A stretch of 64,000 nt of DNA from Tateyamaria omphalii. Its GTDB lineage: Bacteria; Pseudomonadota; Alphaproteobacteria; Rhodobacterales; Rhodobacteraceae. Shown piece by piece: positions 1 to 8,690 of the stretch. Location of the stretch: contig NZ_BMWT01000008.1 in NCBI RefSeq assembly GCF_014651375.1, positions 62,001 to 126,000 on the forward strand, in the 5' to 3' direction. The first letter of the stretch is position 1; every line of letters starts with the position of its first letter. Below the pieces are notes generated by a model. The model was not told the DNA's origin. It did not search any database and worked only from the letters and a program-made list of their open reading frames with translations. The position numbers were made by a program, and so were the translations under genes.

Positions 1-314
1 AAAATGACGACGCGCTTGTGCGCGAAGAACAGTTCGGCCCTGCCCTACCCATTATCAAATACTCGCATGTTGATGACGCGATTGCGCAAGCCAATCAGTC
101 CGAAAATGGCCTTGGTGGCTCCGTCTGGTCGCAAGACATCGAAAAGGCAAAAGAGGTCGCGTCAAAGATGCAGTGCGGTTCCGTATGGATCAACAAACAC
201 GGCGCTATCCAGCCGAACGCACCCTTTGGCGGCGTGAAGAAATCCGGCATCGGCGTCGAATTTGGCGAAGAAGGCCTGCAGGAATACACGGATATTCAGG
301 TAATTTTCAGCTGA
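1..314 (+). CDS. Aldehyde dehydrogenase, C-terminal part (runs off the left edge)
   Basis: Reading from base 3, the frame is open to the TGA at 312-314 and has no start inside the window, so only about the last 103 residues are seen. They carry the NAD-dependent aldehyde dehydrogenase C-terminal signature: EEQFGPALPI near the start, the region ending in GSVWINKHG, then PFGGVKKSGIGVEFGEEGL. The catalytic Cys and Glu lie outside the window. It sits 86 bases upstream of a CMD-family protein and then a GMC alcohol oxidoreductase, all in one direction, which suggests successive oxidation of an alcohol to an aldehyde to an acid. Substrate is inferred, not visible. Confidence 0.9.
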   Translation, partial: NDDALVREEQFGPALPIIKYSHVDDAIAQANQSENGLGGSVWSQDIEKAKEVASKMQCGSVWINKHGAIQPNAPFGGVKKSGIGVEFGEEGLQEYTDIQVIFS

Positions 315-400
315 TCCAATCTCTCCCTGGTGGGGGCGGATGCACCAACGAAGCGTCCGTCCCTGCACAAAATCCACCACAGCATCAAGGAGGCCCAGCA

Positions 401-994
401 ATGCCCAGGCTAACACCATTAGAGCGTGATGAGCTCAGCGATTTTGCCTCACTGTTTAACGATCTGGATGCATTCTTTGGGTTCTTGCCTAACGACTACC
501 TGACCATGGGACGCCGGCCCGAAATTCTGGCGGCAATCGCACAACTGACCCAAGCGATCATGCTGTCGGAAAACAACACGCTCCCGATGAACACACGGAT
601 GTTGGTCACCTACATGACCTCCCGCGCCGCAGGCTGTCAGTATTGTATCGCCCATAACGTCGCCCTCATCGAACGCCACGGCGTTAATCAAGAGCAGATC
701 GACAATGTTATGGAATATGAAACGCATTCTGCCTTCAGCGCAGCGGAACGCGCGGCTCTGACTGTGGCAAAGAATGCAAACACAAACCCAAACTCGGTCA
801 CGGATGATGAGTTTGACGCGTTACGTCCGCACTTCGACGAAGGCCAGATTGCTGAAATCATCGCCCTCATCGCGATGATGTCTTTCTACAACCGCTGGAA
901 CGACACAATGGCGACCACGTTGGAACGCCCCGCTGCAAATGCTGCGCAAAACTGGATCGGCAAACAAGGCTGGTCAATCGGCAAGCACGCCTAA
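401..994 (+). CDS. Carboxymuconolactone decarboxylase family protein (AhpD-like fold)
   Basis: A 197-residue protein. I start it at the ATG at 401 because AAGGAGG lies at 389-395; the frame is open further upstream but without a ribosome site. Around residues 70-85 it shows the AhpD core CQYCIAH, with two Cys spaced CxxC and a following His, seen in peroxidase-type and decarboxylase-type members. The family includes peroxiredoxin-reducing proteins and carboxymuconolactone decarboxylases, so the reaction cannot be set from sequence. It lies between the aldehyde dehydrogenase and the GMC oxidoreductase with short gaps, so it is probably cotranscribed with them. Confidence 0.85.
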   Translation: MPRLTPLERDELSDFASLFNDLDAFFGFLPNDYLTMGRRPEILAAIAQLTQAIMLSENNTLPMNTRMLVTYMTSRAAGCQYCIAHNVALIERHGVNQEQIDNVMEYETHSAFSAAERAALTVAKNANTNPNSVTDDEFDALRPHFDEGQIAEIIALIAMMSFYNRWNDTMATTLERPAANAAQNWIGKQGWSIGKHA

Positions 995-1022
995 TCCGCA
1001 ACACCGTCAAGGGAGGAAGACG

Positions 1023-2666
1023 ATGACAAATACAAAGATGAACCGCCGGGATTTCATGAGGAAGACCTCATTGGCATCTGGGGTGCTGCTGGTTGCCCCC
1101 GGAATTTACGGTGCCTCGGTGAATACGGCCCAAGCCCAGACTGGGGCGTTTGACTATATCATTTGCGGTGCAGGATCTGCGGGCTGCGTCCTAGCGCATC
1201 GCCTGACGGAAAATGAGGACGTCTCTGTTCTCATCATCGAGGCGGGTGGGCCTGAAGAAGGCGTTGAGGCGATCTCGACCCCGCTTCGTCTATTGGAATT
1301 GTGGAACACCGAATACGATTGGGCTTATTTCACTGCCCCCCAAAAGCACTGCAATGGCCGCAACATTCACTGGCCACGCGGCAAAGTCGTCGGCGGATCT
1401 GGTTCACTGAACGGCATGTTGTACGTGCGTGGTCATGCAACGGACTATGACAACTGGGCCTATCAAGGGAACCCAGGTTGGGACTATGAAAGCGTGCTGC
1501 CATACTTCAAGAAATCTGAGGATTTCGACGGCGGCGAAAACGAGTATCACGGCGTCGGCGGACCGCTTCATGTCACAACCGACTATGAACGCCACCCGAC
1601 CACGCAACGCATTGTCGAGGCATGCATCGAGGCCGGTTACAAGTTCAACGAAGACTACAATGGTGCCGACACCGAAGGCGTGAATTTCGCGCAAATGAAC
1701 ACGAAGGACGGCCAACGCCATTCCAGTGCGGTTGCTTTCCTGCGCCCTGCCCTCGAGCGGTCGAACCTCAGCCTGCTGACCAATTCGCGGGTCAAGAAGG
1801 TCAATTTAGACGGCAAGACAGCGACCGGCGTCACCTATATCCAAGACGGTGAAGAGCGTGTCGTGACCGCTAAGCGCGAGGTGATCCTTGCCGGTGGAAC
1901 GATTGAAAGCCCGAAAATGTTGATGCTGTCTGGCATCGGCGAACGCGCGCAATTGGAAGAACATGGAATCGAAGTTGTTCACGACCTCCCGGGCGTTGGC
2001 AAAAACCTGCACGATCATTCACTGGCACCTGTGATCTACGAAGGTGACGTACCACCTCCGACGAACCTCGCTGTCATTCCTCTGCATGCTCAGGCTTTCA
2101 TGCGCTCTGACCCGCGTTTACCCGCACCAGATATGCAGCCGCTGTTCTTCCACGTGCCGCTCTATACGGCCGACACGCAGGAAGCGGTCACGCCTTCAGC
2201 CTATACGCTCTGCGCAGGCGGTGTCAGTCCGACAAGCCGTGGTGAGTTACGGCTGACTGGACCGAATGTGGACGATCCCCTGATGCTCGATCCCAACCTG
2301 CTTGAGACCCAGTATGACGTCCGGACCATCGTCGAAAACATCAAGATGATGCGGGAGGTCGCCAAGCAACCAGCTTTGGCCGAAATCACAACGCGCGAGA
2401 TCTATCCCGGTCCCGAAGTGCAAACGGATGAGGAGCTCGCGGACTACGCGCGTAACTCTGTCCAATCCTATCATCACCAGGTCGGCACCTGTAAGATGGG
2501 CAACGATGAATTCGCGGTCGTTGATCACGAATTGCGTGTGCACGGTCTTGAAGGACTACGGGTCGTTGATGCGTCGATTATGCCCGTTGTTCCCACCGGG
2601 AACACCAATGCACCTACATATATGATCGCCGAGAAAGGCGCAGATATGATTAAGGAAAGCGCTTGA
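1023..2666 (+). CDS. GMC-family FAD-dependent alcohol oxidoreductase with Tat signal
   Basis: A 547-residue member of the glucose-methanol-choline oxidoreductases, which oxidise alcohols with FAD. The start at 1023 follows GGGAGGA at 1010-1016. Residues 8-12 (RRDFM) followed by a hydrophobic stretch and AQAQ form a twin-arginine signal, so the folded flavoprotein is probably exported to the periplasm. The FAD Rossmann motif GAGSAG is at 49-54, the GMC signature [15 protein letters not shown] lies near residue 120, and the C-terminal [12 protein letters not shown] and GNTNAPTYM supply the catalytic His and Asn. Placed just upstream of phenylacetate genes, it may oxidise an aryl alcohol such as 2-phenylethanol. 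That substrate is an inference. Confidence 0.92.
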   Translation: MTNTKMNRRDFMRKTSLASGVLLVAPGIYGASVNTAQAQTGAFDYIICGAGSAGCVLAHRLTENEDVSVLIIEAGGPEEGVEAISTPLRLLELWNTEYDWAYFTAPQKHCNGRNIHWPRGKVVGGSGSLNGMLYVRGHATDYDNWAYQGNPGWDYESVLPYFKKSEDFDGGENEYHGVGGPLHVTTDYERHPTTQRIVEACIEAGYKFNEDYNGADTEGVNFAQMNTKDGQRHSSAVAFLRPALERSNLSLLTNSRVKKVNLDGKTATGVTYIQDGEERVVTAKREVILAGGTIESPKMLMLSGIGERAQLEEHGIEVVHDLPGVGKNLHDHSLAPVIYEGDVPPPTNLAVIPLHAQAFMRSDPRLPAPDMQPLFFHVPLYTADTQEAVTPSAYTLCAGGVSPTSRGELRLTGPNVDDPLMLDPNLLETQYDVRTIVENIKMMREVAKQPALAEITTREIYPGPEVQTDEELADYARNSVQSYHHQVGTCKMGNDEFAVVDHELRVHGLEGLRVVDASIMPVVPTGNTNAPTYMIAEKGADMIKESA

Positions 2667-2681
2667 AATCAGTGCGTTGAG

Positions 2682-2713
2682 AAGAAGCCCCTGTCCACGG
2701 GGGCTTTCTTTTC
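2682..2713 (+). terminator. Rho-independent terminator after the GMC gene
   Basis: AAGCCCC at 2685-2691, a 7-base loop and GGGGCTT at 2700-2706 form a GC-rich stem followed by TCTTTT. It starts 15 bases after the GMC stop codon and separates that operon from the paa genes. Confidence 0.85.
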
Positions 2714-2826
2714 GCATTATATGTTACAGAAAAACACAACATTGCATAATCTGTAACTTTTTTCTTGAACGAATCTTTGGAGCCCGTTATCCAAAGATCA
2801 ACACAGCGAAAGAATTGGAGAATACC
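2714..2826 (+). promoter_or_regulatory. Promoter/operator region of the paaJ-paaABCDE operon
   Basis: This AT-rich gap lies between the terminator and the GTG start of paaJ. It holds a perfect inverted repeat, GTTACAGA at 2723-2730 and TCTGTAAC at 2750-2757, with a 19-base spacer. A TTACAG (2724-2729) and a CATAAT (2745-2750), spaced 15 bases, could be -35 and -10 elements, in which case the repeat arms overlap the core promoter and could bind a repressor. The regulator is unknown; the window encodes TetR and PaaX-type candidates. Confidence 0.5.
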
Positions 2827-4032
2827 GTGGTCGAAGCCCTTATTTGTGATGGTGTCAGAACACCCATCGGGCGCTATGGTGGAGCCCTGTCCTCAGTGCG
2901 TGCCGACGACCTTGCGGCGCTTCCGATTGAAGCCCTGATGTCGCGCAACCCAGATGTCGATTGGGCGCAGGTTGACGAAGTGATCTACGGCGACGCCAAC
3001 CAAGCGGGCGAAGACAATCGCAATGTCGCGCGCATGGCAGCTTTGTTGGCAGGTTTGCCGGAAAGCGTACCGGGTACGACAGTCAATCGCCTTTGCGCCT
3101 CAGGTATGGACGCAGTCGGGTTTGCAGCACGCGGGATCAAGGCGGGCGACTATGACCTGACGATTGCCGGTGGCGTCGAAAGCATGAGCCGTGCACCGTT
3201 CGTGATGCCCAAAGCTGGGTCTGCATTCACACGGAGCAACGCAGTCTATGACACAACCATTGGCTGGCGGTTCGTGAACCCAAAGATGAAAGCCACCTAT
3301 GGCGTCGACTCAATGCCTGAGACGGCTGACAATGTTTCAGAGGACTATCAGATTTCTCGTGCAGATCAGGATGCGTTTGCGGTCCGGTCTCAAGACCGTT
3401 GGGCGGCGGCGCAGGATGCCGATCTGTTTGCTGACGAGATTGTCCCCGTGCAGGTTCCGCAGCGCAAAGGTGACCCAGTTGTGGTCACGACAGACGAACA
3501 TCCTCGTCCAGGTACGGACGTCGAAAAGCTTGGCAGGCTCAAGGGCGTGAACGGGCCCGACCTGACAGTGACGGCAGGCAATGCGAGCGGCGTGAACGAC
3601 GGCGCAGCTGCGTTGCTGATCGCGAGCGAAACCGCTGCCAACGCCAATGGGCTGACACCGATTGCGCGTGTCGTGGCCATGGCGTCCGCTGGTGTCGCTC
3701 CACGTGTGATGGGCATCGGTCCGGCGCCCGCATCCGAGAAAGTCTTAGCGCGCACCGGCTTGAGCATCGACCAGATGGACATCATCGAGTTGAACGAAGC
3801 TTTCGCGAGCCAGGGCCTTGCCACCTTGCGCCAGCTTGGCGTCGCGGATGACGACCCGCGCGTCAATCCGCAGGGCGGAGCCATCGCCATGGGGCATCCG
3901 TTGGGTATGACCGGCGCTCGGCTCGTGATGACCGCCGCGCATCAATTGAAACGCAGTCACGGCCGCTATGCGCTCTGCACCATGTGTGTGGGCGTCGGAC
4001 AGGGTACTGCACTGATTTTGGAAAGGGTCTGA
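2827..4032 (+). CDS. paaJ: Thiolase, 3-oxoadipyl-CoA / 3-oxo-5,6-didehydrosuberyl-CoA type
   Basis: A 401-residue thiolase, the usual length of PaaJ/PcaF. I choose the GTG at 2827, six bases after GGAG at 2817-2820; the frame stays open upstream but that part resembles no thiolase. The nucleophilic Cys is in NRLCASGMDAV (around residue 90), the His in GHPLGMTGARLV and the second Cys in CTMCVGVGQG near the C terminus. In the phenylacetate pathway this enzyme cleaves the two beta-ketoacyl-CoA intermediates to acetyl-CoA and succinyl-CoA. It is the first gene of the epoxidase operon, three bases before paaA, which supports PaaJ over a general acetyl-CoA acetyltransferase. Confidence 0.88.
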   Translation: MVEALICDGVRTPIGRYGGALSSVRADDLAALPIEALMSRNPDVDWAQVDEVIYGDANQAGEDNRNVARMAALLAGLPESVPGTTVNRLCASGMDAVGFAARGIKAGDYDLTIAGGVESMSRAPFVMPKAGSAFTRSNAVYDTTIGWRFVNPKMKATYGVDSMPETADNVSEDYQISRADQDAFAVRSQDRWAAAQDADLFADEIVPVQVPQRKGDPVVVTTDEHPRPGTDVEKLGRLKGVNGPDLTVTAGNASGVNDGAAALLIASETAANANGLTPIARVVAMASAGVAPRVMGIGPAPASEKVLARTGLSIDQMDIIELNEAFASQGLATLRQLGVADDDPRVNPQGGAIAMGHPLGMTGARLVMTAAHQLKRSHGRYALCTMCVGVGQGTALILERV

Positions 4033-4035
4033 AGC

Positions 4036-5013
4036 ATGTACGCACAAATGGTCAAATCCGAAGCAACGCAAGAAGATCCCGAAAAGCTAGCCGCCTTTCA
4101 GGCGCGCATCGATGCGGGCGAAAAGATCGAACCGAAAGATTGGATGCCCGTTGGCTATCGCAAGACACTCATTCGTCAGATCGGCCAGCACGCGCATTCC
4201 GAGATTGTTGGTCAACTGCCTGAAGGCAACTGGATCACGCGCGCCCCGACGCTTGAGCGCAAGGCGATCCTTCTGGCGAAAGTGCAGGATGAAGCGGGCC
4301 ATGGCCTGTACCTCTACTGCGCCGCCGAAACGCTAGGTGTAACCCGCGATGAGCTGACCGAGATGCTGCTCGATGGACGCATGAAATACAGTTCTATCTT
4401 CAACTACCCCACCCTGACCTGGGCCGACATGGGCGCCGTTGGTTGGCTGGTTGATGGGGCGGCCATCATGAACCAGGTTCCGCTGCAGCGCACATCTTAT
4501 GGCCCCTATTCCCGCGCGATGATCCGCATCTGCAAGGAAGAGTCATTTCACCAACGCCAAGGCTTCGACATCATGATGAAGATGGCCAGCGGAACCGAGG
4601 CCCAAATGCGCATGGCGCAAAACGCACTGGATCGTTTTTGGTACCCCGCACTCATGATGTTCGGTCCCTCGGACAAAGACAGCGTGCATTCGGAACAGTC
4701 GATGCGCTGGAAGATCAAGATGAACACCAATGACGAACTGCGCCAAAAGTTCGTCGATCAAACAGTTCCACAGGCCGAGTATTTGGGCCTGACCGTTCCT
4801 GACGACAAGCTTGTCTGGAACGAGGAAAAAAACGGCTACGATTTTTCCGAGCCGGACTGGAATGAGTTTTTTGATGTGATCCAGGGCAATGGTCCCTGCA
4901 ATACCGATCGCCTCGCCGCTCGTAACAAAGCCTGGGACGACGGTGCCTGGGTGCGTGAGGGCCTGATGGCCCACGCGACCAAGAAATCAGCCATGAAGGT
5001 AGCAGCAGAATGA
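4036..5013 (+). CDS. paaA: 1,2-phenylacetyl-CoA epoxidase, catalytic subunit A
   Basis: A 325-residue ferritin-like di-iron protein. The iron ligands are visible in DEAGH (85-89) and EESFH (168-172), the two E/DxxH elements of bacterial multicomponent monooxygenases. With PaaC it forms the core that adds oxygen across the ring of phenylacetyl-CoA to give the 1,2-epoxide. Its stop codon overlaps the paaB start (ATGA), which fits translational coupling of the complex. Cytoplasmic. Confidence 0.97.
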   Translation: MYAQMVKSEATQEDPEKLAAFQARIDAGEKIEPKDWMPVGYRKTLIRQIGQHAHSEIVGQLPEGNWITRAPTLERKAILLAKVQDEAGHGLYLYCAAETLGVTRDELTEMLLDGRMKYSSIFNYPTLTWADMGAVGWLVDGAAIMNQVPLQRTSYGPYSRAMIRICKEESFHQRQGFDIMMKMASGTEAQMRMAQNALDRFWYPALMMFGPSDKDSVHSEQSMRWKIKMNTNDELRQKFVDQTVPQAEYLGLTVPDDKLVWNEEKNGYDFSEPDWNEFFDVIQGNGPCNTDRLAARNKAWDDGAWVREGLMAHATKKSAMKVAAE

Positions 5014-5303
5014 CACAGCAACGCAACGAATGGCCACTTTGGGAAATCTTCATTCGTGGCCAACATGGAATGAGCCATCGTCATGTCGGTTCGCTTCACG
5101 CCGCCGATTCTGAAACGGCAATTTTGAACGCACGCGACGTTTATACGCGCCGCAATGAAGGTGTAAGCATCTGGGTGGTACAAGCCCAGCAGATCACAGC
5201 CTCATCGCCGTCGGACAAAGGACCGCTCTACGAGCCATCTGAGGCCAAGGTGTATCGCCACCCATCCTTCTTTGACATCCCCAAAGAAGTGGGAGCGATG
5301 TAA
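5010..5303 (+). CDS. paaB: 1,2-phenylacetyl-CoA epoxidase, subunit B
   Basis: A 97-residue protein of the PaaB family, beginning with a region rich in [10 protein letters not shown] and [10 protein letters not shown], which are hallmarks of this small subunit. It is required for an active epoxidase and bridges the A-C core in the family; it has no catalytic motif of its own. It overlaps paaA by four bases and shares one base with the start of paaC (TAATG). Confidence 0.97.
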   Translation: MTQQRNEWPLWEIFIRGQHGMSHRHVGSLHAADSETAILNARDVYTRRNEGVSIWVVQAQQITASSPSDKGPLYEPSEAKVYRHPSFFDIPKEVGAM

Positions 5304-6064
5304 TGGCACAGACTGCGGATCTTTTCGAATTCCTCTGCCGGATGGGCGACAACACGTTAGTTTTGGGCCACCGCGTCAGTGAATGGTGCGGCCATGCCCC
5401 AGTGCTGGAAGAAGACATTGCCCTGGCCAACACCGCGCTAGATCTAATCGGCCAAACTCAGATGTGGTTGGGCCTCGCGGCAGAGGTCGAAGGCCAAGGG
5501 CGCAGCGCCGACGATCTTGCCATGCTGCGCGACGCCTGGAACTTCCACAATGTCTTGTTGGTCGAACAGCCGAACCGTGATTTCGGCGTCACGATACTGC
5601 GGCAATTCCTCTTCGATGCCTGGCATGTGGAAATGTTGCAGCGCCTCATCACATCCTCTGACCAGCGAATTGCTGAGGTCGCAGCAAAGTCAGTTAAAGA
5701 GGCTACGTACCATCTTGAGCGGTCTTCGACGACTGTGATCGCCCTGGGCGACGGCACCGGCGAAAGTCACAATCGCATGCAGGATGCTCTCAACCTGCTC
5801 TGGCCGTATGTTGGTGAACTGTTCGCCGACGACGCTGTTGACACAGCGATGTCTGAGGAAGGTATTGCACCCAAATCTTCGGATTTGCGCGATGCTGTCA
5901 TGGCGCGGATCACGGATGTGCTGGCTGAAGCCACGTTGCAAGTACCAGACGGTGACTTCACACACAAAGGTGGAAAAACCGGCTTTCAGCACACCGAACA
6001 CCTGGGCCACATGCTTGTCGCGATGCAAAACCTGCAACGGTCTTATCCCGGAGCCACGTGGTAA
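5303..6064 (+). CDS. paaC: 1,2-phenylacetyl-CoA epoxidase, structural subunit C
   Basis: A 253-residue ferritin-like protein homologous to PaaA but without the full set of iron ligands; in the family it is the structural partner that binds PaaA. Recognisable segments are LVLGHRVSEWCGHAP near residue 20, the LANTALDLIGQ stretch around 45 and FLFDAWHVEMLQ around 105. It lies directly after paaB and two bases before paaD. Confidence 0.96.
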   Translation: MAQTADLFEFLCRMGDNTLVLGHRVSEWCGHAPVLEEDIALANTALDLIGQTQMWLGLAAEVEGQGRSADDLAMLRDAWNFHNVLLVEQPNRDFGVTILRQFLFDAWHVEMLQRLITSSDQRIAEVAAKSVKEATYHLERSSTTVIALGDGTGESHNRMQDALNLLWPYVGELFADDAVDTAMSEEGIAPKSSDLRDAVMARITDVLAEATLQVPDGDFTHKGGKTGFQHTEHLGHMLVAMQNLQRSYPGATW

Positions 6065-6065
6065 G

Positions 6066-6524
6066 ATGCGTCCTGATGTGCCACAGATCTGGGATTGGCT
6101 GGATGCCGTACCCGACCCCGAGATCCCTGTGATCTCGGTGGTGGATCTCGGCATTGTCAGAAGCGTGCAATGGGACGGCGACACCTTGGAGGTGGCCGTC
6201 ACGCCAACCTATTCAGGATGCCCCGCCACTTCCATCATCTCGATTGATATCGAGACCGCGCTGCGGGACCGCGGACTGAATGACGTTCGCATCAAGACAC
6301 AGATCGCGCCTGCCTGGACCACCGATTGGCTGTCCGAAAAGGGCCGCAGCAAGTTGGAAGAATACGGTATCGCGCCTCCCCAGGCGGCCGGCGGCCCCGA
6401 GCGGTGCCCCCATTGCAGCGCGACACATGTCGAGAAGATCAGCCAATTCGGCTCTACCCCCTGCAAGGCACAATGGCGCTGCAAAAGCTGCCTTGAACCA
6501 TTCGATTACTTCAAGTGCATCTAA
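6066..6524 (+). CDS. paaD: Phenylacetyl-CoA epoxidase maturation protein D (MIP18/DUF59 family)
   Basis: A 152-residue protein. The N-terminal 90 residues are a MIP18/DUF59 domain (PDPEIPVISVVDLGIV, then TPTYSGCPA), a fold used in iron-sulfur or metal-centre assembly. The C-terminal part has a zinc-ribbon-like set of cysteines, CPHC and later CKSC, spaced as in PaaD. It is thought to help assemble the epoxidase metal centres. I start it at the ATG at 6066, one base after the paaC stop; longer readings in this frame overlap paaC. Confidence 0.95.
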   Translation: MRPDVPQIWDWLDAVPDPEIPVISVVDLGIVRSVQWDGDTLEVAVTPTYSGCPATSIISIDIETALRDRGLNDVRIKTQIAPAWTTDWLSEKGRSKLEEYGIAPPQAAGGPERCPHCSATHVEKISQFGSTPCKAQWRCKSCLEPFDYFKCI

Positions 6525-6534
6525 GGAGACCAAG

Positions 6535-6891
6535 ATGTCAGACCATACCAACACCCCCAAAGCTGTCGTCGAGGCTTACATCCTTGGGACCAAAACACGC
6601 GATGTCGCGCTTTTGAAAACTGTCTTTGCAGACGGTGCCAAGATGACCGGGTACCTAGGACCAGACCTTTTGCAGGACGGACCAGAGCCATTCTACGGTG
6701 CGCTTGAGGCAAATGAAGTCGGCGACGATTACACCGCCGAGATTACAGCCCTAACAGAGACCGACAAGATTGCCAGCGCCTCAATCGTCGAAAAGAACCT
6801 GCTTGGCATGTCCTTCGACAACCATTTCCATTTGATGCAGTTGGACGATGGCACTTGGCGCATCGCCTCTAAACTGTTCCGCCACTACTGA
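6535..6891 (+). CDS. NTF2-like (SnoaL/lumazine-binding type) small protein inside the paa operon
   Basis: A 118-residue protein, starting at the ATG at 6535 after AAGGAGA at 6523-6529. The layout (helix with AVVEAYILGTKTRD, then ADGAKMTGYLG, and a terminal beta strand with HLMQLDDGTWRIASKLF) is that of NTF2-like cone folds, which bind small hydrophobic ligands or act as isomerases and hydrolases. It is placed between paaD and paaE, where the classical operon has nothing. A role in handling a reactive epoxide or oxepin intermediate is possible but is only inferred from position. No catalytic residues can be assigned. Confidence 0.85.
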   Translation: MSDHTNTPKAVVEAYILGTKTRDVALLKTVFADGAKMTGYLGPDLLQDGPEPFYGALEANEVGDDYTAEITALTETDKIASASIVEKNLLGMSFDNHFHLMQLDDGTWRIASKLFRHY

Positions 6892-6914
6892 ACCCAGCCA
6901 AAGAGGATCGTCCA

Positions 6915-7985
6915 ATGCCCAGATTTCATGAATTGACCGTCACTGACGTGCACAAGACGATCCGTGACGCAGTTGTTGTCTCGCTCAAACCCTTCAACGG
7001 AGGAGACTTTGACTTCACGCAAGGTCAGTACCTGACGTTCCGCAAAGATTTCGACGGGACGGAGCTGCGTCGCTCCTACTCCATCTGCGCCGGCGTCGAT
7101 GACGGACTTCTGCAGGTCGGCATCAAGCGCGTGGATGGTGGGGCGTTCTCTACCTGGGCCAATGAAAGCCTTGAGCCCGGCATGGTGATTGAAGCGATGG
7201 AGCCGATGGGCAGCTTCCACACACCCGTGTCCGCGGAAGCCGCAAAGAACTACTTGGGCTTTGCGGGTGGGTCCGGCATCACGCCAGTGCTGTCGATCCT
7301 GAAAACAGTTCTGGAACGCGAACCACTCAGCACATTCACGCTGGTCTATGCCAATCGCGGCGTGAACACGATCATGTTCCGCGAAGAGCTCGAAGACCTC
7401 AAAAACACGCACATGGGCCGCCTCACGCTGATCCACGTACTTGGAAGTGACGCGCAGGACATTGACCTATTCACGGGCCGCGTGGATGAAGAAAAGTGCG
7501 CAGCGTTGTTCAAACAGTGGATCGACATCAACACAATTGACACCGCATTCATCTGCGGACCTGAACCGATGATGCTGGGTATTGCAGCATCTTTGAAGGA
7601 TCATGGCCTCAAAGACGAGCAGATCAAGTTCGAGCTCTTTGCAAGCAGCCAGCCGGGCAAATTGAAGCGGAAAGCGAAGGCTGCACAAGACGTCGAAGAT
7701 GAAGCCAAAACTGAAGCTTCGATCATCGTTGATGGCGCTTCCCGGACAGTAATCATGGAGAAATCGACAACGATCCTGGATGCAGCTTTGGAGAACTCTC
7801 TCGACGCACCTTACGCCTGCAAGGCTGGCGTCTGTTCAACGTGCAAATGCCGTGTTCTCAAAGGTGAGGTCGAGATGGTCGCGAACCACGCGTTGGAAGA
7901 CTATGAAGTGGCCAATGGGTTTGTTCTATCGTGCCAATCGTTCCCTGTGACCGATGAAGTCGTCGTCGATTTCGATCAGCACTGA
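6915..7985 (+). CDS. paaE: Phenylacetyl-CoA epoxidase reductase, subunit E
   Basis: A 356-residue flavo-iron-sulfur reductase that passes electrons from NAD(P)H to the di-iron centre of PaaA. Domain order is FAD-binding (RRSYS at 52-56), NAD-binding (GGSGITPVLSILK from about 116), and a C-terminal plant-type 2Fe-2S ferredoxin whose ligands are C302, C307, C310 and C340. Start at 6915 follows AGAGG at 6902-6906. It is the last gene of the + strand epoxidase operon and faces the convergent TetR gene. Confidence 0.96.
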   Translation: MPRFHELTVTDVHKTIRDAVVVSLKPFNGGDFDFTQGQYLTFRKDFDGTELRRSYSICAGVDDGLLQVGIKRVDGGAFSTWANESLEPGMVIEAMEPMGSFHTPVSAEAAKNYLGFAGGSGITPVLSILKTVLEREPLSTFTLVYANRGVNTIMFREELEDLKNTHMGRLTLIHVLGSDAQDIDLFTGRVDEEKCAALFKQWIDINTIDTAFICGPEPMMLGIAASLKDHGLKDEQIKFELFASSQPGKLKRKAKAAQDVEDEAKTEASIIVDGASRTVIMEKSTTILDAALENSLDAPYACKAGVCSTCKCRVLKGEVEMVANHALEDYEVANGFVLSCQSFPVTDEVVVDFDQH

Positions 7986-8088
7986 GAGAAGCCCACAGTT
8001 TTTGTAGGTCCTTTGCTACTAGAATAACCCAGCGAAGCGTCTGCAATTGTAGCGGCACCTCAAACAGGGGTTACCTTGCAAAGCGACT
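7986..8088. other. Convergent intergenic gap, no gene seen
   Basis: This 103-base gap separates the ends of paaE (+) and the TetR gene (-). I see no clear terminator hairpin or reading frame in it. Confidence 0.5.
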
Positions 8089-8685
8089 CTATAGTCCGCG
8101 CACACCGTCCGTGGTGAGCTTGGCAACCATTTTGGCGTACTCGGCCCGTTCTCCTGAGTCCGCACCTGGGTTCCACATATAGAACCAGTTGACCATGCCG
8201 AACACCGACATGGTGACGGCCCTTAGTTTCGCTTTGTCCGAAGTAAAGGCATTTGGCGAGATAAGCTGGATGATTTCGCTCAGTTGTCTGACCATATCGC
8301 GCTGATAGCCCTTCAGAACTGATTGCTGATCCAGCGGCAACAGCGGAACACCTTCAGTTTGGATTTTATGTTCGTGGTCCATCCCGTGGTAAGCCAACAG
8401 TGTCTCGTGGAGGAATTCAAAAAGATGGTGTTCAGGCGTGGGTCCTTCTGATGCAACGGACGCCAAACGGTCACGCAGCTTGCGGAGATATGTGTCGAGA
8501 ATGTCGAACAGCAAAGCATCCTTGCTGCTGTAGTAGTGATAGATGTTGGCCTTTGAGATGCCACAGTCTTTGGCGATCTGTGACATCGACGCGCGTGCAA
8601 ATCCTTCGTCGGCAAAAACCCGAGCAGCGGTTCCGAGGATCCGCTCTCTCTTCTCATCGTGATCTTTCGCGATTGTTCTTGCCAA
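8089..8685 (-). CDS. paaR: TetR-family transcriptional regulator of the paa cluster
   Basis: A 198-residue repressor. Residues 1-60 are a TetR helix-turn-helix (RERILGTAARVFADEGF, then ISKANIYHYYSSKDALL), followed by a ligand-binding helical domain. It starts five bases after the paaK stop codon and ends the paaG-paaI-paaK operon. In many proteobacteria the PaaR family senses phenylacetyl-CoA and represses paa genes. Function as PaaR rests on family and position. A candidate operator lies at 11125-11140 upstream of paaG. Confidence 0.85.
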   Translation of the reverse strand: MARTIAKDHDEKRERILGTAARVFADEGFARASMSQIAKDCGISKANIYHYYSSKDALLFDILDTYLRKLRDRLASVASEGPTPEHHLFEFLHETLLAYHGMDHEHKIQTEGVPLLPLDQQSVLKGYQRDMVRQLSEIIQLISPNAFTSDKAKLRAVTMSVFGMVNWFYMWNPGADSGERAEYAKMVAKLTTDGVRGL

Positions 8686-8690
8686 TGCGC

